In this document: positions 1 through 9,629 of the stretch, one piece after another
Numbering within the stretch: the stretch's first letter is position 1
Layout: each line of letters starts with the position of its first letter
Assembly (NCBI GenBank): GCA_032334235.1
Contig: JAVSGI010000005.1
Span: forward strand, 1,550,001-1,614,000
Length of the DNA: 64,000 nucleotides
Source of the DNA: Paracoccaceae bacterium Fryx2
Lineage (GTDB): Bacteria; Pseudomonadota; Alphaproteobacteria; Rhodobacterales; Rhodobacteraceae
Reading direction: 5' to 3'
Position numbers and translations under genes: made by a program
The notes under the pieces: model-generated
Seen by the model: only the letters and a program-made list of their open reading frames with translations
Databases searched by the model: none
What the model was told of the DNA's origin: nothing

Positions 1-648
1 CCCGAGGTCCGCATCGGCTCCGACGAAGACTGGGACGCGGTCGAAACCGCGCTCGAAAACGCGATCAGGAAGGTCGGCCGCGACTACGTGATCGACCCCG
101 GCGAGGGTGCCTTCTACGGCCCGAAGCTGGATTTCAAGCTGACCGACGCCATCGGGCGGCAATGGCAGTGCGGCACCTTCCAGGTCGACCCCAACCTGCC
201 GTCGCGGCTGGGGGCGGAATACATCGGGGACGATGGCGCCAAGCACCGCCCCTACATGCTGCACCGCGCCATTCTGGGCTCTTTCGAGCGGTTCATCGGC
301 ATCCTGATCGAGAACTATGCGGGCAAGCTGCCCTTCTGGCTGGCGCCGCGTCAGGTGGTGGTGGCCTCGATCGTGTCGGATGCCGACCCCTTCGTGAACG
401 AGATCGTGGCGTCCCTGCGCGCCGTGGGGGTGCGGGCCGAGGCCGACGTGCGCAACGAGAAGATCAACTACAAGGTGCGCGAACATTCGGTCGGCAAGGT
501 GCCGGTGATCCTTGCCATCGGAATGAAAGAGGTCGAGGACCGCACGGTTTCGGTCCGCCGTCTGGGCGAAAACCAGACCAGCACGCAGACCCTGGCGCAG
601 ATTGTCGAATCGCTGCGGCTGGAGGCGCTGGCACCCGACCTGCGCTGA
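1..648 (+). CDS. thrS: Threonyl-tRNA synthetase, C-terminal part (5' end outside window)
   Basis: This is the 3' portion of threonyl-tRNA synthetase, a cytoplasmic class II enzyme that charges tRNA-Thr. The frame is open from base 1, so the gene begins outside the window; an internal Met at base 88 is not the start. Visible are the catalytic-core strand [12 protein letters not shown], class II motif 3 around [18 protein letters not shown], and the anticodon-binding domain from about [14 protein letters not shown] to the end (ending LEALAPDLR). The stop is followed ten bases later by a perfect 12-bp hairpin. About 215 of the usual 640-650 residues are present. Confidence 0.96.
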   Translation, partial: PEVRIGSDEDWDAVETALENAIRKVGRDYVIDPGEGAFYGPKLDFKLTDAIGRQWQCGTFQVDPNLPSRLGAEYIGDDGAKHRPYMLHRAILGSFERFIGILIENYAGKLPFWLAPRQVVVASIVSDADPFVNEIVASLRAVGVRAEADVRNEKINYKVREHSVGKVPVILAIGMKEVEDRTVSVRRLGENQTSTQTLAQIVESLRLEALAPDLR

Positions 649-657
649 GCCTTGCAA

Positions 658-684
658 GCCAGGCGCCGGACCCCGGCGCCTGGC
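658..684. terminator. Perfect hairpin between convergent thrS and a membrane-protein gene
   Basis: A 12-bp perfect inverted repeat (GCCAGGCGCCGG / CCGGCGCCTGGC) with an ACC loop lies between two converging genes. There is no U-tract. It is probably a bidirectional transcription end. Confidence 0.6.
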
Positions 685-689
685 ACGCC

Positions 690-1046
690 TCAATACGCGT
701 CGGGTTCGCGTGCCGACAGTGCCAGCACCCCGCCCAGCGCGCACATCGCGATCGGGAACATGGTGAAGACGCCAAAGCCGAAGCCCAGCCACAGCGCCCC
801 GGCCGAGGCCAGCAGCAACCCGCCCGCGATCATGTTGCGCGACCGCGCCATCGCCCCGCCCGCAATTGCCAGAATCGGTGCCATGAAGGCCGAGAACCGC
901 ACGAGGGCCACGTTGTCGACCTGATGCGCAAGCTGGCCGATCTCGCCATGCCGGTCGATGAATTCGGTGTAGCCATAGCCGAAAAAGCCCACGATCATCG
1001 CCCAGACTCCGCCGATGATCCCCAGAACAAGTGCCGCGTTGCGCAT
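690..1046 (-). CDS. Small integral membrane protein (DUF4064-like)
   Basis: A 118-residue hydrophobic protein with three or four membrane spans: roughly residues 4-22, 47-69, 73-92 and 95-110. The N-terminus MRNAALVLGIIGGVWAMIVG resembles the DUF4064 family, small membrane proteins of unknown role; this is a resemblance by eye. The ATG at 1046 is chosen over a longer upstream frame because GGAGG lies six bases ahead and the hydrophobic segment starts at once. It converges on thrS. No function can be proposed. Confidence 0.75.
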   Translation of the reverse strand: MRNAALVLGIIGGVWAMIVGFFGYGYTEFIDRHGEIGQLAHQVDNVALVRFSAFMAPILAIAGGAMARSRNMIAGGLLLASAGALWLGFGFGVFTMFPIAMCALGGVLALSAREPDAY

Positions 1047-1251
1047 GCTGCCTCCGATAGGCGCAACATGGGGGGCCGGATGCGGCCTTGCCATATCGCG
1101 CTTGATTTTTATCGCCGTTTTGGCATGATTTTCACCGTGACAACAGGCTTTCTGACCGCCTCCTGTCCCCAGGCAGCCGGAATGATTGGAAAAACTGGGT
1201 GCACGCCCGCGGCATGTCGCCCCGGGAAGGACGGATGTAAGGAGATGCGGC

Positions 1252-1458
1252 ATGCCGACGGGCACCGTGAAATGGTTCAACAGCACCAAGGGCTATGGCT
1301 TCATTGCGCCCGATGACGGCGGCAAGGACGTTTTCGTGCATATTTCGGCGGTAGAGCGGGCAGGCCTCAGGGCGCTGAACGACAATCAGAAGATCGGCTA
1401 CGAACTTCAGTCGGGCCGCGACGGCAAGCAGTCGGCCGGCGACCTTCGCATTCTCTGA
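1252..1458 (+). CDS. Cold-shock domain protein (CspA family)
   Basis: A 68-residue single-domain nucleic-acid-binding protein. The OB-fold core is complete: GTVKWFNSTKGYGFI carries RNP1 (KGYGFI) and DVFVHIS is RNP2. Such proteins bind single-stranded RNA or DNA and act as RNA chaperones. The ATG at 1252 follows AAGGAG by eight bases and gives the family's standard length; an in-frame Met 66 bases upstream lacks domain homology. The gene ends just before a 20-bp perfect palindrome. Which csp paralogue this is cannot be told. Confidence 0.95.
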   Translation: MPTGTVKWFNSTKGYGFIAPDDGGKDVFVHISAVERAGLRALNDNQKIGYELQSGRDGKQSAGDLRIL

Positions 1459-1479
1459 GGTCGCGGCCAAGGCCAATGG

Positions 1480-1499
1480 CGGCCCGCCCGGGCGGGCCG
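1480..1499. terminator. 20-bp perfect palindrome at a convergent gene junction
   Basis: CGGCCCGCCCGGGCGGGCCG is a perfect palindrome sitting between the cold-shock gene (ends 1458) and the converging ArsC-like gene (ends 1504). It is probably a shared transcription end. No T-tract is visible on either strand. Confidence 0.55.
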
Positions 1500-1503
1500 T
1501 CGG

Positions 1504-1830
1504 TCAGGGCAGAAGGGCAGCCTGAACCGCCTCGTCCCACCCCAGCAGCAGCTTGTCGCCATCCCGGATCACCGGCCGCTTCATCAGGGTCGGCTGCTGC
1601 TTCAACTGCTCGTCCGCCTCGGAAGCCTTCAGCCAGTCGCTGAGGCCGCGCCAGGTGGTCGATGACTTGTTGATGATCCGGTCACCGAATTCCCCGACCA
1701 GTTCCTCGATCTCGGCGGCACTCAGCGGCTGGGCCCGGATGTCGCGGAAGGTCACGTCGCGCCCCGCCGCCTGAAGCGCCTTCAGCGCCTTCTTGCAGGT
1801 GTCGCAGGTGGAAATGCCGTATAGGATCAT
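1504..1830 (-). CDS. ArsC/Spx-family thioredoxin-fold protein
   Basis: A 108-residue protein of the ArsC/Spx/YffB superfamily. The N-terminal MILYGISTCDTCKKAL carries a CxxC redox pair at Cys9 and Cys12. The later segment TLMKRPVIRDGDKLLLGW is the family's glutathione/substrate-binding loop (the RP of 'KRPV'). Members include glutaredoxin-coupled arsenate reductases and YffB-like proteins without arsenate activity. No ars genes are nearby, so a YffB/Spx-like role is at least as likely as arsenate reduction. Confidence 0.85.
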   Translation of the reverse strand: MILYGISTCDTCKKALKALQAAGRDVTFRDIRAQPLSAAEIEELVGEFGDRIINKSSTTWRGLSDWLKASEADEQLKQQPTLMKRPVIRDGDKLLLGWDEAVQAALLP

Positions 1831-1908
1831 GGGACGACTCCGCTAACAGATGTTCGGGCCGCGCAAGGCTACACCGCCCCGCACGGCACCGCACCCGAAA
1901 AAGGCAGC

Positions 1909-2310
1909 TCAGGTTGTCAGCGCGCGGGTGACCATCACGCCAGCCCAGGCGGAAAACCCGGTCAGCACGGCACCCCAGGTCACATCCGCCGCCACCATGG
2001 TCGGATGCCAGTCCTTCATGATCGCATAGCTGGTGAACTCGTAAGTGCCGTAGGCCATCGCCCCCAGCACCGCCCCGCCGATCAACGCCTGAATGGGCAG
2101 GCCCGCCCGCAGTGCGGGCAGCGAGATCAGCCAGATCAGCCCCGCCACATAGGCCAGATAGAACAGCGCCGCCGCCGCCATGCGCGGGCTTTCCAGCATC
2201 GCGTCCCCAAGGTGGCTGGTGAACAGCGGCTTCATGAACAGCGTCAGCATCACCGCGTCCAGCGCAAGGAAGATCACGGCGGTGGCAAGGTACAGGATCA
2301 GAAGGGTCAT
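1909..2310 (-). CDS. DUF2177 family membrane protein
   Basis: A 133-residue protein with four predicted membrane segments, beginning MTLLILYLATAVIFLALDAV. The conserved stretch GTYEFTSYAIMKDW followed by a tryptophan-containing last helix is typical of DUF2177. Its function is unknown. It lies alone on the minus strand between the ArsC-like gene and an aminotransferase gene. Confidence 0.85.
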   Translation of the reverse strand: MTLLILYLATAVIFLALDAVMLTLFMKPLFTSHLGDAMLESPRMAAAALFYLAYVAGLIWLISLPALRAGLPIQALIGGAVLGAMAYGTYEFTSYAIMKDWHPTMVAADVTWGAVLTGFSAWAGVMVTRALTT

Positions 2311-2376
2311 GAGCGTCTCCGATGTTCGTTGTTCATCTAGCGCGCCCCGCCGCGAGGAACAGGGCGCGCCGCACCA

Positions 2377-3504
2377 TTACAGCACCCGGTCCACCGCCGC
2401 CTGCAACCGCGCCACGGTGCCCGGCACGTCAACCAGCTTGTCCAGCCCGAACAGGCCCAGCCGGAAGGTGCGGAACGCCGCCCCCTCGCCCACCTGCAAC
2501 GGCACGCCCGCCGCGATCTGCAGGCCCTCGGCCAGGAACTTCTTGCCGTTCTGCACCTCGGGGTCATCGGTGAACGACACCACCACCCCCGGCGCGCCGA
2601 ACCCTTCCGCCGCGACAGAAACGACACCCTTTTCCGCCAGCATCGCCCGCACCGCGCGCCCCAGCGCCCACTGCGCCGCCTTCATCTCGGCAAGGCCCAG
2701 CGCGCGGGTCTCGGCCATCGCATCGCGCAAACCCAGCAGCGCATCGGTCGGCATCGTCGCGTGATAGGCGTGCCCCCCCGCCTCGTAGGCCGCCATGATG
2801 CTGCGCCACTTCTTCAGGTCCAGCGCGAAACTGTCCGACGCCGTTTCCGCCAGCCGCGCCTCGGCCCGCGCCGACAGCATCACCATCCCGGCGGAAGGCG
2901 ACGCCGACCAGCCCTTCTGCGGCGCCGAGATCAGCACATCCACCCCCGTCGCCTGCATGTCGACCCAGACACAGCCCGACGCGATGCAATCCAGCACCAG
3001 CAGCGCCCCCACCTCGTGCGCCGCCGCCGCCATCGCCGCAATATAGTCGTCGGGCAGGATCAGCCCGGCCGAGGTTTCGACATGCGGGGCGAACACCACA
3101 TCCGGGCGCACCTCCAGAATCTTCGCCACCACCTCGTCGATCGGCGGCGGGGCAAAGGCGGCTTGCGCCCCGTTGCCCGAAGCCCGCGCCATCACCACCG
3201 TGGTCCCGGCAACAAAGCCCCCCGCCTCGAAGATCTGGCTCCAGCGATTGGAAAACCAGCCGTTGCGCACGATCAGAACCTGCCGCCCGGCACCGAACTG
3301 CCGCGCCACCGCTTCCATGGCGTAAGACCCGCCGCCCGGCACCAGCGCCACCGCGGCGGCACCGTAAACCTCGCGCAGCATCTCCGAAATGTCACGCATC
3401 ACCCCCTGGAACTTCGCGGACATGTGGTTCAGCGAGCGGTCGGTGAACACCACCGAAAATTCCTGCAAGCCATCGGGGTCGATATCGGGGCGCAAGCCGG
3501 GCAT
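2377..3504 (-). CDS. Class V PLP-dependent aminotransferase (alanine/serine-glyoxylate type)
   Basis: A 375-residue fold-type I aminotransferase. PGGGSYAMEAVARQF (about residues 56-70) is the cofactor phosphate loop, LDCIASGCVWVDM (171-183) carries the Asp that contacts the PLP ring, and Lys197 in SAPQKGWSAS is the Schiff-base lysine. Alanine-glyoxylate, serine-glyoxylate and related transaminases share this layout, so the substrate cannot be fixed. It sits downstream of two Lrp/AsnC regulators on the same strand, which fits control by an amino acid. A dispersed repeat element lies between them. Confidence 0.85.
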   Translation of the reverse strand: MPGLRPDIDPDGLQEFSVVFTDRSLNHMSAKFQGVMRDISEMLREVYGAAAVALVPGGGSYAMEAVARQFGAGRQVLIVRNGWFSNRWSQIFEAGGFVAGTTVVMARASGNGAQAAFAPPPIDEVVAKILEVRPDVVFAPHVETSAGLILPDDYIAAMAAAAHEVGALLVLDCIASGCVWVDMQATGVDVLISAPQKGWSASPSAGMVMLSARAEARLAETASDSFALDLKKWRSIMAAYEAGGHAYHATMPTDALLGLRDAMAETRALGLAEMKAAQWALGRAVRAMLAEKGVVSVAAEGFGAPGVVVSFTDDPEVQNGKKFLAEGLQIAAGVPLQVGEGAAFRTFRLGLFGLDKLVDVPGTVARLQAAVDRVL

Positions 3505-3575
3505 GGGTATCTCCTGTCAGAACTCCCCCTGAATACCCCCCACACCGCCCCGAAAACCAGAAGAAACCTGCCCGG

Positions 3576-3640
3576 CTTTCATCTTGGCCCAAATATCCTC
3601 GGGGGGGCCCGCAGGGCGGGGGGCAGACAGCCCCCCTCAG
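3576..3640. repeat. Dispersed intergenic element, TTCTTGGNCCAAATA family (copy 1)
   Basis: The sequence TTTCATCTTGGCCCAAATAT, followed by CCTCGGGGGGG and a C-rich/G-rich hairpin (GGGGGG...CCCCCC), recurs in diverged form near 13160, 44464, 44520 and 50261. It lies in the gap between the aminotransferase and Lrp genes. Function is unknown; it looks like a small palindromic repeat that may stop transcription. Confidence 0.6.
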
Positions 3641-3668
3641 CCCCCCGGTCACTCTGCCCGCGCCCCCT

Positions 3669-4127
3669 CTACCCCAGCGGCCCGGGCCGCCGCTCTTCCG
3701 TCAGCAGCACATTGGCCTCCACCTGCCCCACGCCCGGCAGCGTCATGATCCTCCGCCGCAGCACGCGCTCGAAATCCGCGATGTCGCGGGCCACCACCCG
3801 CAGGCGATAGTCGAACAGTCCCAGCACATGCTGCACCACCTGCACCTCCGGGATTGCCGACACCGCGCGTTCGAAATCCTCGAGGCTGACCCGCCCCTTG
3901 GTCGCCAGTTTGACCCCCAGAAACACCGTCACGCCGAAACCCAGTGCCGCCCGGTCCACCACCAGCCGCCGCCCGGCCAGCACCCCGGCCTCCTCCAGCC
4001 GCCGCACCCGGCGCCAGGTGGCGGGCTGGCTCAGCCCGAAGCGGCGGCCCAGTGCCCCGGCCGACAGCGTGCCGTCCTGCGCCAGTGCGCGCAGCAGCGC
4101 ACGGTCGGTGTCGTCCAGGTCGATCAC
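3669..4127 (-). CDS. Lrp/AsnC family transcriptional regulator (second of a pair)
   Basis: A 152-residue feast/famine regulator. An N-terminal winged helix-turn-helix (DDTDRALLRALAQDG...LSQPATWRRVRRLEEAGVL) precedes the RAM ligand-binding domain (VQVVQHVLGLFDYRLRVVARD). The start is GTG at 4127, overlapping the TGA of the upstream lrp gene as GTGA, so translation is coupled and the two subunits are probably made together. Lrp proteins form dimers and octamers, so a heteromer is conceivable. The pair lies divergent from ilvC, suggesting branched-chain amino acid control; that is inference. Confidence 0.88.
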   Translation of the reverse strand: MIDLDDTDRALLRALAQDGTLSAGALGRRFGLSQPATWRRVRRLEEAGVLAGRRLVVDRAALGFGVTVFLGVKLATKGRVSLEDFERAVSAIPEVQVVQHVLGLFDYRLRVVARDIADFERVLRRRIMTLPGVGQVEANVLLTEERRPGPLG

Positions 4128-4579
4128 AGCGGCAACCCCTCGCCGTCCTTGATGCTGGCGATCAGCATCAGCGCCTCGATGTCGGCGATGTGCGGCAGGG
4201 TCAGGATGCGGCGGCGGTAGACCTCCTGATACTGCTTCATGTCGCGGGCGATCACCGTCAGACGCACGTCGACCCGGCCCAGGAAAGTCTCGATCTGCGT
4301 CACCTCGGGCACTTCGCGGGCGGCGGCGAGGAACTCGTCGAAGGCGCGCGGGTCGGTCTTGTCGAGCGTGAAGCGCAAGGAGACCTCGACCTCGTAGCCC
4401 AGCTTGCGCCAGTCGATCACCGCCTGCCGCGCGCCGATCACCCCCTGCGCCGTCAGCCTCTCCAGCCGCCGCCAGGCGGTGGCACTGGTGACGCCTGCGC
4501 GTTCCGCCACCTCGGCGGTGGTCAGCATCGGGTCGGCCAGCATGTGCCGCAGCAGGCGGCGGTCGGTATCGTCGAGCAT
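4124..4579 (-). CDS. Lrp/AsnC family transcriptional regulator (first of a pair)
   Basis: A 151-residue Lrp-like protein: an N-terminal HTH (MLDDTDRRLLRHMLADPM...TSATAWRRLERLTAQGVI), then a RAM domain (VTQIETFLGRVDVRLTVIARD). It is divergent from ilvC across a 132-bp gap and shares a GTGA stop/start overlap with the second lrp gene. Both proteins are full length. Effector and targets are not known, but the arrangement fits a local amino-acid-responsive regulator of ilvC and/or the downstream aminotransferase. Confidence 0.9.
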   Translation of the reverse strand: MLDDTDRRLLRHMLADPMLTTAEVAERAGVTSATAWRRLERLTAQGVIGARQAVIDWRKLGYEVEVSLRFTLDKTDPRAFDEFLAAAREVPEVTQIETFLGRVDVRLTVIARDMKQYQEVYRRRILTLPHIADIEALMLIASIKDGEGLPL

Positions 4580-5734
<1,155 letters not shown>

Positions 5735-5747
5735 CGCAGGCATGGTC

Positions 5748-5769
5748 CGGGGCACCTTCGGGTGCCCCG
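5748..5769 (+). terminator. ilvC terminator hairpin (UUCG loop)
   Basis: CGGGGCACC / GGTGCCCCG form a 9-bp stem closed by a stable TTCG tetraloop, 13 bases after the ilvC stop. No strong T-run follows. Confidence 0.65.
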
Positions 5770-6173
5770 CGCCCCTTGGCCCTTGGCGCTTCTGCACGTC
5801 GGCGCGGTGTTCCGGCACCTGCCGCCACGACTGCGCGAGGGCGAACAGCAGCAGCGCCGCCGGCACGTCCGACCCCAGATGCAGCAGGCTGAACTTCCCG
5901 TCTCGGTCCTCGCTGACCAGCGTGACTCTGACCCGACATCGACCGCCAGCACGCTGCGGCACCAACTGGATGGCCGACACCATCCGACAGGCCCGGCTGC
6001 CCGTCGCGGGCCGCGGCATCGCCTTCCCGACCGGCCGTGGCGACATCCTGCCGACCGCCTGTCCCTGAGAGGGGCCGAGGCCGGACCGCGCGCGCTGCCG
6101 TTCCGGGCGCCTGCCGGTGCTTGCGCGACCCGGGGATAAGCGTATCCTGCCCGCGAACCCGAAAGGCGCCGCA
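5770..6173. other. Gene-free gap between ilvC and the PPDK-like gene
   Basis: About 400 bases without a convincing gene. The minus strand stays open through the gap and antisense into ilvC. Its translation from a Met at 5983 reads sensibly for about 80 residues (for example GKFSLLHLGSDVPAALLLFA) but has no stop at the hairpin. It may be the remnant of a small gene or chance in GC-rich DNA. Nothing else stands out. Confidence 0.4.
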
Positions 6174-8723
6174 GTGCAGAAACTTGACCTTCTGACCGAT
6201 TTCACCACCATCAACCTGACCGCAGCGATGACGGCGCAAACCCACGGCTGGCGGGCAAAATGCCTGCAGCGGCTGGTGCGGCTCGACCTGCCTGTGCCGC
6301 TGACGGTTGCGCTTCCGGCGGCAACCGTGCGCGCGATCGCGGCGGGCCATCCGGTCGATTGCCGCGCCATCCTGAACCATTTCGGGGCCGATCCGCTGGT
6401 GTCGGTGCGCCCCAGCCCGGAGAACCCCGACTGGGGCGGGCCCGCGACCATCCTCAACATCGGCTTCAACGCCGCCCGGCACGCAAGGCTGGCCGAGACC
6501 CACGGTCAGGCCGCCGCCGATGCGCTGTATCTGCGCTTCGTGCAGGGCTATGCGATCCATGTCGCGCGGCTTGACCCCGACATGTTCGAGGGGATGCACC
6601 CCTCGTCAGAGGCGCTGCACGACGCGCTGCGCACCTTCGCCGCCGAGATGGACGAGCCCTTTCCCGAAGACCCGGCGCGGCAGCTTTCCGACGTGCTGCG
6701 GTCGATGGCCCGCGCTTGGGAGGGCACCTCGGCCCGCCTGCTGCGCCAGGCCAAGGGCGCCCCGGCCGAAGCGCCGCTGGGGCTGGTGGTGCAGCAGATG
6801 GCCCAGGGCATCGGCCAGGGCATATCCGGGTCGGGCGTGATCCAGTTCGTCGATCCGGTGACCGGCCAGCGCCAGGTCACCGGGCGCTACCTCGGCCAGA
6901 GCCAGGGCCGCGACGCGCTGCGCCGCACCGAGGCGATCTTCCTGACCCGCGACCCGCGCGGCCCCTCGCTGGAGGAACTCGCGCCAGAGGTCTTTGCCGA
7001 CCTGCTGCGCCACGGCAATGCCTGCCGCCTGCGTCTGCGCGAGGAAATGCAGATAGAGTTCACCATCGAGGACGGCCGCCTGTCGGTGCTGGATGCGGTC
7101 AAGGTCACGCGCTCGTCGCGCGCCGGGCTGCGCATCGCGGTGTCGCTGGCCGAGGATGGCATCATCAGCCGCGATGACGCGGTGCTGCGGGTCGAACCGC
7201 GGGCGCTGTCGGAACTGCTGCACCCGCAGGTCGATCCGCGCGGCCCGCGCGACGTGTTCGCGCAGGGCATCGCCGCCAGCCCCGGCGCTGCCACCGGGAG
7301 AATCGTGTTTTCCTCGGCGGCGGCGCAGGCGTCGGCGGCGCGGGGCGAGCCCTGCGTCCTGGTGCGCCGCGAAACCGCGCCCGAAGACATCCGCGGGATG
7401 CATTCTGCTGCGGCCGTGCTGACCGAACGCGGCGGCATGACCAGCCATGCGGCGGTGATCGGGCGCGGCCTGGGCCTGCCCTGCATCGTCGGCGCCTCGG
7501 ACCTGCGGCTGGACATGCGCGACAAGACCCTGCGCGCGGGCGACGGCCGGGTATTCCGCGAGGGCGACATGATCACCGTCGACGGCACCGCCGGGCAGGC
7601 GCTGGCGGGGGCCGCCGACATGCTTCCGCCCGCGCTCGACGATGCCTTCCGCCGCCTGCTGTCCTGGGCCGATGCGGTGCGCGACATCGGCATCCGCGCC
7701 AATGCCGACACCCCCGCCGACGCCCTGACCGCCCGCCAGTTCGAGGCGCAGGGCATCGGTCTATGCCGCACCGAACACATGTTCTTCGACGAGGACCGGC
7801 TGGTAGTGATGCGCGAGATGATCTTCGCCGACACTTCGAAGGACCGGGCGGCGGCGCTGGCCCGCCTGCTGCCGATGCAGCGCGCCGATTTCGTGCAATT
7901 GTTCGATATCATGCAGGGATTGCCGGTCTGCATCCGGCTTTTCGACCCGCCTTTGCATGAATTCCTGCCCCACAGCCGCGAGGGACTGCGCGAACTGGCC
8001 GAGGCGCTGGACCGCCCGCTGTCCGAGGTGACCCGCCGCGCCGAGGCGCTGGCCGAGTTCAACCCGATGCTGGGGATGCGCGGCGTGCGGCTGGGCATCG
8101 TGCTGCCCGAGATCTACGACATGCAGGCACAGGCGATCTTCGAGGCCACGATCGAGATTGCCCGGCGCGGCGGATCGGTGGTGCCCGAGATCATGATCCC
8201 GCTGGTCTCGGCGCGGCGCGAGGTCGAACTGGTGCGCGCCCGCGTCGATGCGGTGGCGACCATGGTGCGCAACCGGGCCAAGGTGGCGTTCGACTACAAG
8301 CTGGGGGTCATGGTGGAAACCCCGCGCGCCGCGCTCCGGGCGGGCGAGATCACCCAGCACGCCGATTTCCTGTCGTTCGGGACCAACGATCTCACGCAGA
8401 TGACCTACGGGCTGTCGCGCGACGATGCCGGGCGGTTCATGAACACCTATGTGCAGCAGGGCGTGTTTCCCGAAGACCCGTTCCACATTCTCGACGTGGA
8501 TGGCGTGGGCGAACTGCTGCTGATCGGGGCCGCGCGCGGGCGTGCGACTCGCCCCGACCTGACGCTGTCGATCTGCGGCGAACATGGCGGAAATCCCGAA
8601 TCGATTGCCTTCTGCCGCAAGGCCGGATTCGACTATGTGTCCTGTTCCCCCTACCGCGTTCCGCTGGCAAGGCTTGCGGCGGCCCATCTGGCGCTGCTGG
8701 ATCTCGAATCAGAAATAATTTAG
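6174..8723 (+). CDS. Pyruvate phosphate dikinase-like protein with divergent ATP-grasp half
   Basis: An 849-residue protein of the PPDK/PEP-utilising family. The phosphohistidine swivel domain is intact (LTERGGMTSHAAVIGRG, catalytic His), as is the C-terminal PEP/pyruvate barrel (IGLCRTEHMFF, SFGTNDLTQMTYGLSRDD, and CGEHGGNPESIAFCRKAG with the catalytic Cys). The N-terminal nucleotide domain is unusual. The GGKGANLAEM-type motif is replaced by THGWRAKCLQRL, the R-S-G-A...PGMMDT loop by VSVRPSPENPDWGGPATILN, and the LQTR motif by VLDAVKV. It may not use ATP like true PPDK. GTG 6174 is chosen because AAAGG lies seven bases upstream; an in-frame Met at 6117 is less likely. Confidence 0.85.
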   Translation: MQKLDLLTDFTTINLTAAMTAQTHGWRAKCLQRLVRLDLPVPLTVALPAATVRAIAAGHPVDCRAILNHFGADPLVSVRPSPENPDWGGPATILNIGFNAARHARLAETHGQAAADALYLRFVQGYAIHVARLDPDMFEGMHPSSEALHDALRTFAAEMDEPFPEDPARQLSDVLRSMARAWEGTSARLLRQAKGAPAEAPLGLVVQQMAQGIGQGISGSGVIQFVDPVTGQRQVTGRYLGQSQGRDALRRTEAIFLTRDPRGPSLEELAPEVFADLLRHGNACRLRLREEMQIEFTIEDGRLSVLDAVKVTRSSRAGLRIAVSLAEDGIISRDDAVLRVEPRALSELLHPQVDPRGPRDVFAQGIAASPGAATGRIVFSSAAAQASAARGEPCVLVRRETAPEDIRGMHSAAAVLTERGGMTSHAAVIGRGLGLPCIVGASDLRLDMRDKTLRAGDGRVFREGDMITVDGTAGQALAGAADMLPPALDDAFRRLLSWADAVRDIGIRANADTPADALTARQFEAQGIGLCRTEHMFFDEDRLVVMREMIFADTSKDRAAALARLLPMQRADFVQLFDIMQGLPVCIRLFDPPLHEFLPHSREGLRELAEALDRPLSEVTRRAEALAEFNPMLGMRGVRLGIVLPEIYDMQAQAIFEATIEIARRGGSVVPEIMIPLVSARREVELVRARVDAVATMVRNRAKVAFDYKLGVMVETPRAALRAGEITQHADFLSFGTNDLTQMTYGLSRDDAGRFMNTYVQQGVFPEDPFHILDVDGVGELLLIGAARGRATRPDLTLSICGEHGGNPESIAFCRKAGFDYVSCSPYRVPLARLAAAHLALLDLESEII

Positions 8724-8807
8724 AAATTACAGATACTTGCCGGATTTTCCCATCGGTGCCACCCGCCCGGATCGGCGGGAAACCGCGCAAAATGCAAAGC
8801 TCACCTG

Positions 8808-8821
8808 TTGCAGTTTTGCAA
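8808..8821. promoter_or_regulatory. Crp/Fnr-type palindrome TTGCA-N4-TGCAA
   Basis: TTGCAGTTTTGCAA is a palindrome with the 5-4-5 geometry of Crp/Fnr-family operators. It lies about 113 bases ahead of the SleB-like gene, in a low-GC intergenic region. A related CGCAAAATGCAAA lies just upstream. The cognate regulator is unknown. Confidence 0.3.
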
Positions 8822-8933
8822 CATATGATGGACTCGTGAACTTTATTCGGCTAGTGCCTCCGCTCGTTGCCTGCGGAAAACGTCCTTCATGACCCCCGCA
8901 GACGGCGATGAACCATACCGGGAACACGAGACA

Positions 8934-9629
8934 ATGCGCTTGCGACAGACCTGGACAGGCAGCCTTTCTGCGCTGCTGATCCTGAGCGGAGCGGCCTTCG
9001 CCGATGTGACGGTGAGCCAGTCCAACGACCCTTCAGCCTCGCTCGGGGGGCGGCTGTCGTCTCTGCTCGGGGTGGAACGAACCGTCCTGGGACAGGTGGC
9101 GCCGCAGCGCCTGGCGGCCTTGGCAGATGGGGTCGCGGCCCCGGTGAAGAAGCGTGTTCCGGCCGGCAATCAGCCCGGCCCGACGCTGATCCGCTATGAC
9201 GAGGGTTTCCTGGCACAGCAGCCGGTCGCCAAGGGTGACGACCAGTGGCAATGCCTGGCCAAGGCCCTGTATTTCGAGGCGCGTGGCGAATCCGTCAAGG
9301 GCCAGTTCGCGGTGGCAGAGGTGATCCTGAACCGCGCCGACAGCCCCGCCTACCCGCGCACGATCTGCGGCGTGGTGCATCAGGGCGGCGGCGGCGGTTG
9401 CCAGTTCTCGTTCACCTGCGACAGCTATTCCGACCGCATCCGCGAAATGGCGGCCTATGTCGAGGCGGGCAAGATCGCGCGGCTGATGCTGGACGGCGCG
9501 CCGCGGGCGCTGACCATGGGGGCCACCCATTTCCACACCACGGCCGTACGTCCGCGCTGGGCACGGAGCTTCCCGCGCACCGCCGCCATCGGCGCGCACC
9601 TGTTCTACCGCCAGCCCTCCGGCTCCTGA
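8934..9629 (+). CDS. Exported cell-wall hydrolase, SleB family
   Basis: A 231-residue secreted protein. A signal peptide (MRLRQTWTGSLSALLILSGAAFA) is followed by a variable stretch. The Hydrolase_2 (SleB) domain runs from about residue 105: CLAKALYFEARGESVKGQFAVAEV contains the catalytic Glu, and VILNRADSPAYPRTICGVV and ALTMGATHFHT follow. Members cleave peptidoglycan as lytic transglycosylases or amidases; in alphaproteobacteria they act in general wall remodelling rather than spore germination. The start is set at 8934 so that the signal peptide is N-terminal; an upstream Met at 8889 would bury it. Confidence 0.9.
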   Translation: MRLRQTWTGSLSALLILSGAAFADVTVSQSNDPSASLGGRLSSLLGVERTVLGQVAPQRLAALADGVAAPVKKRVPAGNQPGPTLIRYDEGFLAQQPVAKGDDQWQCLAKALYFEARGESVKGQFAVAEVILNRADSPAYPRTICGVVHQGGGGGCQFSFTCDSYSDRIREMAAYVEAGKIARLMLDGAPRALTMGATHFHTTAVRPRWARSFPRTAAIGAHLFYRQPSGS

